Source: an uncultured Erysipelotrichaceae bacterium
Lineage (GTDB): Bacteria > Bacillota_I > Bacilli_A > Erysipelotrichales > Coprobacillaceae
NCBI GenBank assembly: GCA_900538465.1
Contig: UPXV01000001.1
Location: forward strand, 124,001 to 188,000
Direction: 5' to 3'
DNA length: 64,000 nucleotides
Positions 24,960 through 34,224 of this stretch are shown here, in pieces. Position 1 is the first letter of the stretch. Every line of letters begins with the position of its first letter. Made by a program: the position numbers and the translations under genes. A model generated the notes under the pieces. The model worked only from the letters and a program-made list of their open reading frames with translations, did not search any database and was not told where the DNA came from.

Positions 24960-25958
24960 TTAAATATCTGAAATAATATTCATCATTGGAATAATAATAG
25001 AAATATATATACTTATGACAAATACAGCAACAAAAACATATATAGAGGGTATCAAATACTTTAAGAAAGTTGCTATCCAAAGGTCGATTTGTTGATATGT
25101 CATTTGTATATAATGTTGCAAGGACTGATGTTCTGAAGGATTTTTGATATACATTTCAAAGAAACTAATAAAGAGTTCATCAAAATAATCAAAATCTTTA
25201 AGAATTTCTTCCAATGTTTCTCCTTCATAAAGACGATTATTGATTTCATAAAGCATAATTTTAAGATCACTTTCATTCATTTGGTCGTTTAACAAACGAA
25301 TAATACTCACACTATCCATTTCTTCATCTAGTAATTCTTGATAATAAACAGCAAATTTTAAAGAGAAATACTTTTGTAAAAAAGAACTGATGAATGGAAA
25401 TTTTAAATATTTCTCAATAACTTTGTATTGTTTATGATGTAAAGCATGAATCAATTCTACAATCATAACAATCAGAATAATTCCTAAGATAAAAATAAGT
25501 AACGGAAATAAGTAAAAGAATCCAAACAAAATTTTCATTGGTAAAGATCTCTCGATTTGAAAAGAAACAAACAATTGATTCACATTGGGTAATAAAATAA
25601 AAACAACAAAAATAGAAAACAAAAATAAGAATGCAATTAAAACAATGGGATAAGTTAATTTAGATTTCAATTGATTCTCATAATTTTCTTTAGACAAACA
25701 AACATCTAAGCTTTTAGAAATCGCAACAGATAAACAGTTCTTATTTTTATAAAACTGAAAATATTCCTTAAATGTTTTTGGAAAATCACTATGTAACAAA
25801 ATCTCATCCAACGCCATTCCTTCATGCAACTTTAATAACATATCATCAATCGAGACATGATGAAAAATTTGTTTACTAATCATCAATGTTTCTTCTATGC
25901 TATAGCCTGCTTCTAATAGTGTATAAAAGTTTTTTAAAAACAGATAATCTTTATTCAT
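24960..25958 (-). CDS. comGB: Competence pilus inner-membrane platform protein ComGB
   Basis: A type II secretion F-domain protein of 332 residues. It has a cytoplasmic helical repeat at each half and three hydrophobic segments (about 110-130, 150-170, 305-330). The F-domain pattern LLEAGYSIEETL / LHEGMALDEIL and LYEGETLEEILKDF is present. It starts 2 nt after the comGA stop. Confidence 0.88.
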   Translation of the reverse strand: MNKDYLFLKNFYTLLEAGYSIEETLMISKQIFHHVSIDDMLLKLHEGMALDEILLHSDFPKTFKEYFQFYKNKNCLSVAISKSLDVCLSKENYENQLKSKLTYPIVLIAFLFLFSIFVVFILLPNVNQLFVSFQIERSLPMKILFGFFYLFPLLIFILGIILIVMIVELIHALHHKQYKVIEKYLKFPFISSFLQKYFSLKFAVYYQELLDEEMDSVSIIRLLNDQMNESDLKIMLYEINNRLYEGETLEEILKDFDYFDELFISFFEMYIKNPSEHQSLQHYIQMTYQQIDLWIATFLKYLIPSIYVFVAVFVISIYISIIIPMMNIISDI

Positions 25959-25960
25959 AC

Positions 25961-26935
25961 TTATTCTCCTTGAAATAATTCTGCTTGAAACCCTTTCTTT
26001 ATGAGTTTTTTCGCTTGTTTATGAAAATTCAAATAATCGAGTGTTTGATTTTCAAAATAATTTCTTATTTGTTTTTGATTCACTAATTCCGATAAAATAA
26101 CAACTCTTTCATTTTCTTTATCATACTTTATCTTTTGTGATAATGACCCAATCACAACATCTTCTAAATCAACTTGTGAAACACCTAAATTCATCATTCT
26201 TTTTAAAGCCAATAAAGCGTTACTTGCATGAATAGTTGTTAAGACCAAGTGTCCTGTTAAAGCGCATGTAATAGCAATTTTGGCTGTTTCTTCATCTCTA
26301 ATTTCACCAATCATAATGACATCAGGATCATGTCTTAGAATCTGTCTTAACGTATCATGATAAGTAATTCCTAATTTCTCATTCAATTCAATTTGTAAAC
26401 AATCTTCTAAGTGAATTTCAATTGGATCTTCTATTGTAATAATGTTTTTGTTATGAGAGGAAATGATCTGTTCTAATACAGTATACAAAGTTGTTGATTT
26501 TCCCGATCCAGTAGCTCCACTAATTAAAAATAATCCTGAGTCTTGTTTTGTTAACCAATGTAGAAATTCTTTAATATCATCTTGATAGGTTAATTCATCA
26601 ATTGTTAAAACATCATGGTTGTTAAGAATTCTAATAACAATACTTTCAAAATCATTTGAAGGCAAATAAGAAATTCTTAAAAAATATTCTTTTTTTCCAA
26701 CACTTACAGTAAAATCTCCAGTTTGTGGAAGCAAACGATAATTTGTATTAATTGTTGAACGATACTTAATATAATTCATCAATTTACTCCCAATGTCTTT
26801 ATCTAGTGAATCGTATTTTATCAATTCACCAAAAACTCTAAACTTAATCTGCAAATTGTCTTTTAAGACCATATGAATATCAGTTGCTTTTTTCTTTAAT
26901 GCTCTATAAATCATCTTATCAAATAATTCATCCAT
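25961..26935 (-). CDS. comGA: Competence pilus assembly ATPase ComGA
   Basis: A GspE/PilB-type secretion ATPase of 324 residues. Walker A is SGATGSGKSTTLYTVL; the Asp box DPIEIHLEDCLQIELN and Walker B LRHDPDVIMIGEIRDEETA follow, then the His box TGHLVLTTIHASNA. No zinc-binding tetracysteine is seen, as in ComGA. ATG 26935 has GGAGGG upstream; the 9-codon upstream extension starts inside the promoter element and is rejected. A 35-bp sequence upstream is repeated before a double-glycine peptide gene. Confidence 0.95.
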   Translation of the reverse strand: MDELFDKMIYRALKKKATDIHMVLKDNLQIKFRVFGELIKYDSLDKDIGSKLMNYIKYRSTINTNYRLLPQTGDFTVSVGKKEYFLRISYLPSNDFESIVIRILNNHDVLTIDELTYQDDIKEFLHWLTKQDSGLFLISGATGSGKSTTLYTVLEQIISSHNKNIITIEDPIEIHLEDCLQIELNEKLGITYHDTLRQILRHDPDVIMIGEIRDEETAKIAITCALTGHLVLTTIHASNALLALKRMMNLGVSQVDLEDVVIGSLSQKIKYDKENERVVILSELVNQKQIRNYFENQTLDYLNFHKQAKKLIKKGFQAELFQGE

Positions 26936-26947
26936 AAATACCCTCCT

Positions 26948-26982
26948 ACTATATATATACAAAGATTTTTTTCATTTTTCTT
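26948..26982 (-). promoter_or_regulatory. 35-bp comG upstream element, copy 1
   Basis: Identical over 35 bases to 63168-63202. On the minus strand it contains ATGAAAAAAATCTTTG followed by TATATATATAGT and ends immediately before the comGA Shine-Dalgarno. It begins right after the terminator of the upstream gene. Most likely a promoter for a competence-specific sigma or activator; the factor is not identifiable here. Confidence 0.65.
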
Positions 26983-26990
26983 TTTTTTTA

Positions 26991-27023
26991 TGAAAAAAAG
27001 TCATATTTTTTTAATATGACTTT
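26991..27023 (-). terminator. Terminator of the MBL hydrolase gene
   Basis: An 11-bp stem AAAGTCATATT / AATATGACTTT (26997-27007, 27013-27023) overlapping the stop codon, with a seven-T tail on the minus strand. Confidence 0.85.
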
Positions 27024-27622
27024 AAATAAGGGTTATTTTGTTGTTCAAAAGCAAGTGTACTCTCTTCTCCATGACCTGGTAAAAGACGTGCATCAAACTC
27101 TAAATTTTTTATAAATTCTAATGATTGCTTCGTTTGTAAATGTGATGATGTTGGAAAATCATATCTACCAATTGAGCCAGCAAATAAAACATCACCACTA
27201 AACATTGCATTTTCTTGCATGACATAAATCATACTACTTCCTTGGCAATGACCTTCTAACAGATACCATTTGATTGTCCATGGCCCTATTTGCATTTCAT
27301 CATCACTAGCAATAACAGGTGACTGAATTGTGAAAGGTTGTTCATAAAAAGAGAGATTCGTCTTTATATCTTTTAATAACGGAAGCGTATGCTGATGTGT
27401 ATAAATTGGACATTGGTATTTTTCAAAAAGATAATCAACAGCTCCAATGTGATCAAAATGACCATGTGTTAATAAAATAGCTTTCACATTGAACTCATGT
27501 TCATGAATAAACTTAGCTACTTTTTGACCGTTTGCTCCTGGATCAATAATAAAACAATCTTCTTCATTATAAACAACATAACAATTTGTTTGCATTGTTC
27601 CTAAAATTAATTTTTTAATCAT
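27011..27622 (-). CDS. MBL-fold hydrolase (glyoxalase II-like)
   Basis: A 203-residue metallo-beta-lactamase-fold enzyme. The zinc site THGHFDHIG is near residue 54. The second-shell His comes in LEGHCQGSSMI, the Asp in MFSGDVLF and the last His in LLPGHGEEST. It is the YqgX-like subgroup, whose substrate may be a thioester such as S-lactoylglutathione analogues. In Bacillus a YqgX gene also lies near comG. Confidence 0.85.
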   Translation of the reverse strand: MIKKLILGTMQTNCYVVYNEEDCFIIDPGANGQKVAKFIHEHEFNVKAILLTHGHFDHIGAVDYLFEKYQCPIYTHQHTLPLLKDIKTNLSFYEQPFTIQSPVIASDDEMQIGPWTIKWYLLEGHCQGSSMIYVMQENAMFSGDVLFAGSIGRYDFPTSSHLQTKQSLEFIKNLEFDARLLPGHGEESTLAFEQQNNPYLKSY

Positions 27623-27641
27623 AGATAATTCCTTTCTAAAG

Positions 27642-27660
27642 AAAAAAAGCCATAAGGCTT
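27642..27660 (-). terminator. rpmG terminator
   Basis: A short 5-bp stem AAGCC / GGCTT (27647-27651, 27656-27660) that overlaps the rpmG stop. Seven T follow on the minus strand. Confidence 0.55.
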
Positions 27661-27808
27661 ATTTCTTTTCTTTATGAGTTGTTTTTTTGTTACATCTTGG
27701 ACAGTATTTTTTAACTTCCATTCTATCTGGATGATTTCTTTTATTTTTTGTATTGATGTAGTTTTCTTCACCACATTCTGTACATTTTAAAATGATGTTT
27801 TCTCTCAT
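27659..27808 (-). CDS. rpmG: 50S ribosomal protein L33 (zinc-binding form)
   Basis: A 49-residue protein: [17 protein letters not shown] at the start, with C9 and C12, and [16 protein letters not shown] at the end with a second CxxC. The two CxxC pairs make it the zinc-binding (C+) paralogue. ATG 27808 has GGAGGTG 6 nt upstream. Monocistronic between PBP2 and the MBL gene. Confidence 0.95.
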   Translation of the reverse strand: MRENIILKCTECGEENYINTKNKRNHPDRMEVKKYCPRCNKKTTHKEKK

Positions 27809-27873
27809 TTTTACACCTCCATTATGACTTCGCCATACTATAATAGCATAAAGTGAATCAAAATGCTACAATT

Positions 27874-29925
27874 TTATTTATTTTTTACGCCATATTTATC
27901 AAAGTATTTTGTTAAAGCATATTTTGATAAACCACCACAACCACTTGTTGTGGATTGTGCTTGACTTTCAGACATACATGCTACTGCAATTTGAGGATTA
28001 TCATAAGGCGCATATCCAATAAATGCACGGTTTTGATACTCTACATTTTTAATTGGAACCTGTGCTGTCCCTGTCTTTCCAGCAGCTTCATAATAACCAT
28101 TAACACTCTTTGCTAAACCATCAACACAACCTTTTCTAAAACCAGTTTGAACACGTTCAATTCCTAATTGATAACTAGAAACATCATCTAAAACTTTAAT
28201 TTTATGTTGCAATAATGATATTTTGTTTCCCTCATTATCTTCCTCAAAAGAATCCAAGAAAAGATGTGGCTGAATTCTTTTCCCACCATTAGCAATTGTA
28301 GAAACATATTGTGCCATTTGAATTGGTGTATAAGTGTCATATTGTCCAATTGCAAAGTCAAGTAAATTCCCACCTTGACGAACTGTCACTGGTCCACGAT
28401 AACCCAATGCTTCTGTTGGCACATCAATTCCAGTTTTTACACCTAAACCTAATTCTCCGGCATCTTTTCTCAATACATCGAAAGCTTTGTCATCAATATA
28501 AAGTGGTTTATCATACTCATATTTTCCACCACCTAATCGAATGGCTACATGGAACATGTAAACATTGGAAGATTGTGCTAAAGCTGACACTTCGTTCAAA
28601 AGCCCTAACCCTCTTTTATTCCATGATTTTTTCGCAGGTGTCCCTGCAATTTTAATTCCAGCTGCAGTATCATTAAAATAAGTATCTTTTGTAATAACGC
28701 CTTCTTTAAATCCGGTATAAATAGTTGCTCCTTTAAATGTCGATCCAATCGCATATGCTGATAAATAGTTTCCAGCTGCAAAATCAGTGATTTCCCCTGT
28801 TTTTGGATCCCTTTGTTTTCCAGCCATAGCAACAATTTCGCCATTATTAGGATTGATTAAAATAACAAAAATATGATTGTTATAAGTTCCACCCGTACGA
28901 GCTTTCAAGAAACTTTCAATATATTGATTGAGTTCTTCTTGAATCTCCCAATCAATTGTAATACGCATATTACTTCCCTTCGTTCCACTTGAAACAGGTT
29001 TAACAATTGGATTCCCACTAGCATCATAAGAAATTGAGTATTTAGCAGAATTCCCACTTAATATTTGTTCATATTGAGCTTCTAATCCACTGACCCCAAC
29101 ACGTGAGTCATTATTGTAATCTTGAGCCAGTAAAATATCCTTATTGCTTGCAGGAAGACCTTGTTTCTTTGTTGTAACTTTTCCTAAAACTTGAGTAAAG
29201 TTATTTTCATAAGTATATTGTCTCGACCAGTCATTTGTCACTTTAATTCCTCTTAGAATATTAGAATTTTCACCAATAAGACTAGCTTCTTTAATAGAAA
29301 GACCCTCTAACAAAACAGTTGATCCCACACTACAATTTTGAATCTTAAAAAACAACATATAATATTTAATATCACGTTCATTTAACTTGCTATTCAAAAT
29401 ATCCTCAGTAATACGTTCTAATTGAAGTTTGTATACAGTATTAGAATCACTCTTTAATTCTTCTTTGGATAATAAACTTTTTACATATTGAGGATCCTTT
29501 TTGATTAAATAATCCTTTTTTTCACGATCTGTAACATTATCAATATCAACTGTTACATTATCAACCAAGAAATTAACAATGACATTGATTTCTTCTTCTT
29601 TAATACCCTTTACAGCATAATATGTCGCACAATTGATATTTTTATTGTAAACCAAGCGATTATATTCACGATCATATATATTTCCTCTAAAAGTATCTGC
29701 AGTAAAAATACTTGTATTATATTGAGATAACTTTGTTTCATAGTAATTTTTTTGTGAAATTTGAGTGACAAATAAGCGCACAAGTAATAATACACCAATG
29801 AAAGCAATACCACCCATCAAGATTTTAAATCGACGAGAAATGACATTCTCAGTTTGATTTTTGATTCTTGATTCAATTTCTTTCGTTCCATCAAATCGAA
29901 TCACATTTCTTTTTGGAAACTTCAT
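27874..29925 (-). CDS. Class B penicillin-binding protein 2 (transpeptidase)
   Basis: A peptidoglycan transpeptidase of the elongation type, 683 residues. It has an N-terminal basic tail, a single membrane anchor (about 38-58), a PBP dimer domain and the transpeptidase domain with STFK (Ser of AIGSTFKGA), SSN (AQSSNVYMF) and KTGT (AAGKTGTAQVP). GTG 29934 lies inside the Shine-Dalgarno, so ATG 29925 is preferred. Position before rpmG and the comG region parallels pbpA of Bacillus. A likely partner of MreCD. Confidence 0.92.
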   Translation of the reverse strand: MKFPKRNVIRFDGTKEIESRIKNQTENVISRRFKILMGGIAFIGVLLLVRLFVTQISQKNYYETKLSQYNTSIFTADTFRGNIYDREYNRLVYNKNINCATYYAVKGIKEEEINVIVNFLVDNVTVDIDNVTDREKKDYLIKKDPQYVKSLLSKEELKSDSNTVYKLQLERITEDILNSKLNERDIKYYMLFFKIQNCSVGSTVLLEGLSIKEASLIGENSNILRGIKVTNDWSRQYTYENNFTQVLGKVTTKKQGLPASNKDILLAQDYNNDSRVGVSGLEAQYEQILSGNSAKYSISYDASGNPIVKPVSSGTKGSNMRITIDWEIQEELNQYIESFLKARTGGTYNNHIFVILINPNNGEIVAMAGKQRDPKTGEITDFAAGNYLSAYAIGSTFKGATIYTGFKEGVITKDTYFNDTAAGIKIAGTPAKKSWNKRGLGLLNEVSALAQSSNVYMFHVAIRLGGGKYEYDKPLYIDDKAFDVLRKDAGELGLGVKTGIDVPTEALGYRGPVTVRQGGNLLDFAIGQYDTYTPIQMAQYVSTIANGGKRIQPHLFLDSFEEDNEGNKISLLQHKIKVLDDVSSYQLGIERVQTGFRKGCVDGLAKSVNGYYEAAGKTGTAQVPIKNVEYQNRAFIGYAPYDNPQIAVACMSESQAQSTTSGCGGLSKYALTKYFDKYGVKNK

Positions 29926-29980
29926 CTTATGCACCTCCTCGACTTATTATATTATAAACAATCCTGAAAGTAAATCAACC

Positions 29981-30021
29981 TAAAAGAAAAAGAGAATTTC
30001 ACAAATTTTCAAATTCTCTTT
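29981..30021 (-). terminator. Terminator of the 30022 gene
   Basis: An 11-bp stem AAAGAGAATTT / AAATTCTCTTT (29989-29999, 30011-30021) with an 11-nt loop and a TTCTTTT tail on the minus strand. Confidence 0.8.
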
Positions 30022-30750
30022 CTAATCATGATTTTTTGTTGCTGTATTTTTCACTTCATTATAAATTTGTAAAAAATCTCTTTTATTGTTTTGATAAATT
30101 TCTTCTAATTGATACGAAACTGTAAACGTATCATATTCATGAAATATATTTGGAATATATTGATACAATTTATCTGCTAACATTTGTGCATGTTCAATAT
30201 CAACACCCACAACTTTAAATAATTTCTTCTCAGTAAAAATCAATAATCTCACTCTATAAGGTCCACCTTTTGTGCCAACTTGAGCACAAAGCCAATATAT
30301 TTTTTCACGTGGAATGGCAGTCACTTTATCCCCACAAATCAACAAATAAGAAGCTGTTAAAATAATTCTTTCTCCAGAAGGTGTTTTCCCTTCTAAAAAT
30401 TCATCAATATACTCTTCTACCAAAACTCCATTTTCCACTTCCTGATTGATAATTTCAGCTATTTCTTCTTTTGTTCCTTCCTGAAATGGTAAAATTAAGT
30501 TTTCTCCATGAAGAGCAACCCGACTTGTTTTAATCAAACTAATCACATTTGCTACTATGACAATAACAATCAATCCTGTAAAACAATATACAATTTCTTT
30601 CCCTGATGATTTATTCGTATCAAAAATATCTCGACCCAAAAAATAAATAAACAAAATTAAAATAATAATAAGAATTGAACATCTTAACATTCTTTTTCTT
30701 ACCATTTCATTAACATTCTTTGATTCTTGTGCCAAAAAAGTCTTATTCAT
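30022..30750 (-). CDS. Two-helix membrane protein with a cytosolic domain, unknown
   Basis: A 242-residue protein. Two hydrophobic segments near the N-terminus (about 23-42 and 52-73) are followed by a ~165-residue soluble part with alternating hydrophobic beta-like strands (RIILTASYLLICGDKVTAIPREKIYWLCAQ). This resembles a PH-like fold, but I do not recognise the family. It stands alone, between terminators. Confidence 0.7.
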   Translation of the reverse strand: MNKTFLAQESKNVNEMVRKRMLRCSILIIILILFIYFLGRDIFDTNKSSGKEIVYCFTGLIVIVIVANVISLIKTSRVALHGENLILPFQEGTKEEIAEIINQEVENGVLVEEYIDEFLEGKTPSGERIILTASYLLICGDKVTAIPREKIYWLCAQVGTKGGPYRVRLLIFTEKKLFKVVGVDIEHAQMLADKLYQYIPNIFHEYDTFTVSYQLEEIYQNNKRDFLQIYNEVKNTATKNHD

Positions 30751-30785
30751 ACAATTTCCTCCGTTTCTTTTTTTTTTAAAGAATT

Positions 30786-30811
30786 TAAAAAGCTATCATT
30801 TTCATGATAGC
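30786..30811 (-). terminator. lepA terminator
   Basis: An 8-bp stem GCTATCAT / ATGATAGC (30792-30799, 30804-30811) with a 4-nt loop and TTTTT tail on the minus strand, 45 nt after the stop. Confidence 0.8.
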
Positions 30812-30855
30812 AAATAAACGGTAAAAAAGATTGTAATATCTTATCCAAATGAGGA

Positions 30856-32664
30856 TTAATCGTCATCAACAGAAAGAATAGCCATGAATGCTTCTTGAGG
30901 TATTTCTACACTTCCAACAGCCTTCATACGTTTTTTCCCTTCTTTTTGTTTTTCTAGTAGTTTCTTTTTACGAGAAATATCTCCACCGTAACATTTTGCC
31001 AAAACATTTTTACGCATAGCTTTAATATTTGTTCTGGCAATGACTTTTCCTTGAATAGCAGCTTGAATAGGCACTTCAAACATTTGTTTAGGAATAATTT
31101 CTTTTAATTTTTCACAAATAATACGGCCACGATTGTATGCAAAATCTTTATGAACAATTGTTGACAAGGCATCAACAACATCACCATTCAATAAAATATC
31201 CATACGCGTCAATTTACTTTGTTTATAACCGTCAACTTCATAATCAAATGAAGCATATCCTTTTGTACAAGATTTTAATTTATCAAAAAAATCATAAACA
31301 ATTTCACTTAAAGGAATCAAATAAACCACATTACGGCGCATATCATCAATATACTCAATATCTTGATATTCACCACGTTTTGATTGACACAATTCCATAA
31401 TTGGTCCAACATACTCTTCTGGAGTCATAATAGATGCTTTTACATAAGGTTCTTCAATATGTTCAACCTTTTGAGGATCAGGTAAAGATGCCGGATTATC
31501 AATTTCAATCATAGAACCGTCTGTTAAATAACAATGATAAACAACTGATGGAGCTGTTGCAATTAATTCCAAATCAAATTCACGCTCTAATCTTTCCTCA
31601 ATAACATCCATATGTAAAAGACCTAAAAAACCACATCTAAATCCAAATCCTAAAGCCTGAGATGTTTCTGGTTCAAAAATCAATGCTGAATCACTTAATT
31701 TCATTTTTTCTAATGCTTCTCTTAAATCTTTATATTTAGAATTATCAACAGGATATAACCCACAATAAACCATTGGATTTAATTTACGATAACCTGGCAA
31801 TGGTGTTTTTGATTCTTGTTGAAGAGTTGTCACAGTATCACCAACATGAACATCCTGAATAGATTTAATAGAAGCCGCAATCCATCCAACTTCACCAGTC
31901 ACCAATTCATCTTTTTTCTCTTCTTTAGGTGTTCTCACACCCACTTCAATAACCTCATAGACTGCATTGGTAGCCATAAATTTAATTTGGTCACCAACTT
32001 TTATTTTTCCATCCTTAACACAAACAAATACAATAACCCCACGATAACTATCGTAGAAAGAATCAAATATTAATGCTTGTGTTGGATTTTGACAATCTCC
32101 TTTTGGTGCAGGAACATTTTTCACAACATCTTCTAAAACATCAATAACATTTAATCCTGTCTTGGCAGAAATTAATGGTGCTTCATCAGCAGGTAATCCA
32201 ATAATATCTTCAATTTCTTGAATAACACGTTTTGGATCAGCACTTGGTAAATCAATTTTATTAATAACAGGCAAAATTTCTAAATCATTATCCAATGCCA
32301 AAAAGACATTTGCTAAAGTTTGTGCTTCTACACCTTGAGCTGCGTCTACAACCAATACGGCTCCTTCACAAGCAGCAAGTGAACGAGAAACCTCATAAGT
32401 AAAATCGACATGACCTGGTGTATCAATAAGATGAAGCAAATACTCTTGTCCATCTTTGGCTTTATATTTTAATTGAACTGCATTTAATTTGATAGTAATA
32501 CCACGTTCTCTTTCTAAATCCATACTATCAAGGAGTTGTTCTTTCATTTCACGATCACTGACAGCACCTGTTAATTGCAAAATTCTATCAGCTAAAGTAG
32601 ACTTCCCATGATCAATATGCGCAATAATAGAAAAATTTCTGATATGTGATTGATCTATATTCAT
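30856..32664 (-). CDS. lepA: Elongation factor 4 (LepA)
   Basis: A translational GTPase that back-translocates or helps ribosome assembly. 602 residues is the normal length. G1 [14 protein letters not shown]3 DTPGHVDF and G4 [10 protein letters not shown] are visible. The C-terminal LepA domain ends with [21 protein letters not shown], typical of the family. ATG 32664 has AAAGGAG upstream. Confidence 0.97.
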   Translation of the reverse strand: MNIDQSHIRNFSIIAHIDHGKSTLADRILQLTGAVSDREMKEQLLDSMDLERERGITIKLNAVQLKYKAKDGQEYLLHLIDTPGHVDFTYEVSRSLAACEGAVLVVDAAQGVEAQTLANVFLALDNDLEILPVINKIDLPSADPKRVIQEIEDIIGLPADEAPLISAKTGLNVIDVLEDVVKNVPAPKGDCQNPTQALIFDSFYDSYRGVIVFVCVKDGKIKVGDQIKFMATNAVYEVIEVGVRTPKEEKKDELVTGEVGWIAASIKSIQDVHVGDTVTTLQQESKTPLPGYRKLNPMVYCGLYPVDNSKYKDLREALEKMKLSDSALIFEPETSQALGFGFRCGFLGLLHMDVIEERLEREFDLELIATAPSVVYHCYLTDGSMIEIDNPASLPDPQKVEHIEEPYVKASIMTPEEYVGPIMELCQSKRGEYQDIEYIDDMRRNVVYLIPLSEIVYDFFDKLKSCTKGYASFDYEVDGYKQSKLTRMDILLNGDVVDALSTIVHKDFAYNRGRIICEKLKEIIPKQMFEVPIQAAIQGKVIARTNIKAMRKNVLAKCYGGDISRKKKLLEKQKEGKKRMKAVGSVEIPQEAFMAILSVDDD

Positions 32665-32720
32665 TATTCAAACTCCTTTCTTTTCACTTTATCTATTTTA
32701 CACAATTCTTATCAAAAAAG

Positions 32721-32752
32721 AAACAAAAAAGTAGTATCACGACTACTTTTTT
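32721..32752 (-). terminator. ssb terminator
   Basis: An 11-bp stem AAAAAAGTAGT / ACTACTTTTTT (32725-32735, 32742-32752) that includes the ssb stop codon. The six paired A of the stem give the T run on the minus strand, which continues as TTTG. Confidence 0.85.
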
Positions 32753-33075
32753 ACTAAATATTTGTCTAAAAACTCAACGTGTTCAACTTTAACTTCCATG
32801 GTTGTCGTTGTTTGGTTTTCAGAAGTTTCATATGTTCTGGATTGTAACCGTCCTTTAATACCAAGAAAACTACCAATTTCACAACAGTCTTTGACCTGTT
32901 CACTGATCCCTTTCCATAGAACACAATTGATATAATCATGATCCTTAATACCTAAATTGTTTCGAAATGGTCTTTCTACATCAATCACAATTGTTGCGAG
33001 TTTAATGCCTGTAGGTGTTTCCTTAATAATGGGTTTATTGGCCAGTTTTCCAATAACTATAATTTCATTAAACAT
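32743..33075 (-). CDS. Short single-stranded DNA-binding protein (SsbB-like)
   Basis: A 110-residue single OB-fold protein (MFNEIIVIGKLANKP, YINCVLWKGISEQV, LGIKGRLQSRTYE). It ends at YLVKK without the Gly/Pro-rich linker and acidic DDDIPF tip used for partner binding. This fits the short, competence-associated SsbB type rather than the replicative SSB (inference). The frame continues 27 codons upstream, but AGGAGG stands before ATG 33075. The upstream region holds an unusual repeat cluster. Confidence 0.85.
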   Translation of the reverse strand: MFNEIIVIGKLANKPIIKETPTGIKLATIVIDVERPFRNNLGIKDHDYINCVLWKGISEQVKDCCEIGSFLGIKGRLQSRTYETSENQTTTTMEVKVEHVEFLDKYLVKK

Positions 33076-33120
33076 TTCTCTTTCCTCCTTATTTTTCATT
33101 ATAAAGGAGATAAATTCATA

Positions 33121-33188
33121 AGCCAAATTTGTTAAAATTGGCATTATCAATGCCAAAAAACAACAAATTCAAACAAATCATGCCAAAA
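33121..33188 (-). promoter_or_regulatory. Inverted and direct TTGGCAT repeats upstream of ssb
   Basis: A perfect inverted repeat TTGGCATT-ATC-AATGCCAA (33138-33156) plus a further ATGCCAAAA at 33180-33188, about 30 bp (three helical turns) from the matching half-site at 33150-33158. A looser AGCCAAATT lies at 33121-33129. Likely binding sites of an unknown regulator. The GG-N10-GC spacing would also satisfy a sigma-54 core by chance. Confidence 0.55.
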
Positions 33189-33246
33189 GATTTGCATAAT
33201 TTATCAATTTTATCTTATAAAACATACCAATTGAAAAAGATTGTAT

Positions 33247-33275
33247 AAAAAAAGTAAAGAAAAATTCTTTACTTT
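33247..33275 (-). terminator. acpS terminator
   Basis: An 11-bp stem AAAGTAAAGAA / TTCTTTACTTT (33251-33261, 33265-33275) overlapping the acpS stop, with a T-rich tail on the minus strand. Confidence 0.85.
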
Positions 33276-33598
33276 TCTATCACAACAAATGCAATTGCAT
33301 ACTTATTTTCATGAGAAATAGAAATCAAAGCATTCTCATCGTTTAAATAAGGACATCCTGTCTCATCATTTAAAATTTCTATATCATGAAAATCAATTCC
33401 ACCTATTCCCTTTTGATTTGCTTTTAAATAGGCTTCTTTTCCCGCAAAACGACCACCTAAAAACTCTAACTGACGTTTTGAAGAAGACATTTTTTGGAAA
33501 AGTTGATACTCTTTTTGAGATAAGACCTTTTTTACAAAATGGTCATTATGAATATTTAATCTTTCAAGATCAACAATATCAACACCAATTCCCTTCAT
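33269..33598 (-). CDS. acpS: Holo-[acyl-carrier-protein] synthase
   Basis: Transfers 4'-phosphopantetheine from CoA to ACP. 109 residues with GIGVDIVDLERL (metal-binding Asp) and RFAGKEAYLKA (catalytic Glu-Ala), then ISHENKYAIAFVV. The ATG overlaps the stop of the preceding gene by one base, showing coupling. Confidence 0.93.
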   Translation of the reverse strand: MKGIGVDIVDLERLNIHNDHFVKKVLSQKEYQLFQKMSSSKRQLEFLGGRFAGKEAYLKANQKGIGGIDFHDIEILNDETGCPYLNDENALISISHENKYAIAFVVIEK

Positions 33599-34212
33599 TA
33601 ATCTTTAAACTTCTTTTCATAAAGACTCATTAATTCATCTAAACTCATAGAATCATCAATTTCATCTATAAAAGAGTCCTCATCTTCTTTTTGTAAATCC
33701 AATTTAAATTCACCAGTACGTTCTTCAATGATTTTTAATTGATCTTGTTCCTCTTCAACAATATGAGCAATATTTCTTAAATTTTGTTCAACACTGGGTT
33801 CTTCTACTTTTTTTATTGTTTCTTCTTGTCTATCTTGAATCTCTTCTTTTTCATCTTCTTGAGAAGCTGATCCATAAAATGGACTAATAATTGGAATCAA
33901 TTCATCAGTCTCTTTTTTTATTTTTTTAACTTTTGGTTTTGCTACTTTTGTTTCAGATTTCTTTGTTTTTTGAACACCAGTAATTGGAGAAATAATTTCA
34001 CTCATTCGATATGTTGATTCAGTATTGATTGTCTTTTTAGGTTCGGTTTTTTTAACGTCTACTTTTTCTACAGGTTTTTCTTCAGTTTCTTCTTCCTCGT
34101 TATAGATCAAAGGTGTACTGAATTTTTCTTTACGTCTTTGTTCCAAAACAGGATCTACTGTTTCAAAAGTTTCTTCCTCTTCTTCATCTCTTCCAAAAAA
34201 TTTCTTAAACAT
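33598..34212 (-). CDS. Acidic disordered protein with repeated ISP-x-x-G motif
   Basis: A 204-residue, strongly charged, low-complexity protein without membrane segment. It begins MFKKFFGRDEEEE, is Glu/Lys-rich throughout and ends in a short helix (SLDELMSLYEKKF). Two near-identical short motifs stand out, EIISPITGV (about residue 72) and PIISPFYGS (about 107), 35 residues apart. They look like docking motifs in a scaffold. I do not recognise the family. It lies between ytpR and acpS and is coupled to the latter. Confidence 0.7.
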   Translation of the reverse strand: MFKKFFGRDEEEEETFETVDPVLEQRRKEKFSTPLIYNEEEETEEKPVEKVDVKKTEPKKTINTESTYRMSEIISPITGVQKTKKSETKVAKPKVKKIKKETDELIPIISPFYGSASQEDEKEEIQDRQEETIKKVEEPSVEQNLRNIAHIVEEEQDQLKIIEERTGEFKLDLQKEDEDSFIDEIDDSMSLDELMSLYEKKFKD

Positions 34213-34224
34213 TTGTTCATCCTC

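Noticed and set aside
33076..33156. N-terminal extension of ssb
   Set aside because: It is the in-frame reading of the repeat-rich upstream region; AGGAGG precedes ATG 33075.
33138..33156. Sigma-54 promoter before ssb
   Set aside because: Only the GG-N10-GC spacing fits, and the symmetry is better explained as an operator; no rpoN or enhancer-binding protein is seen.
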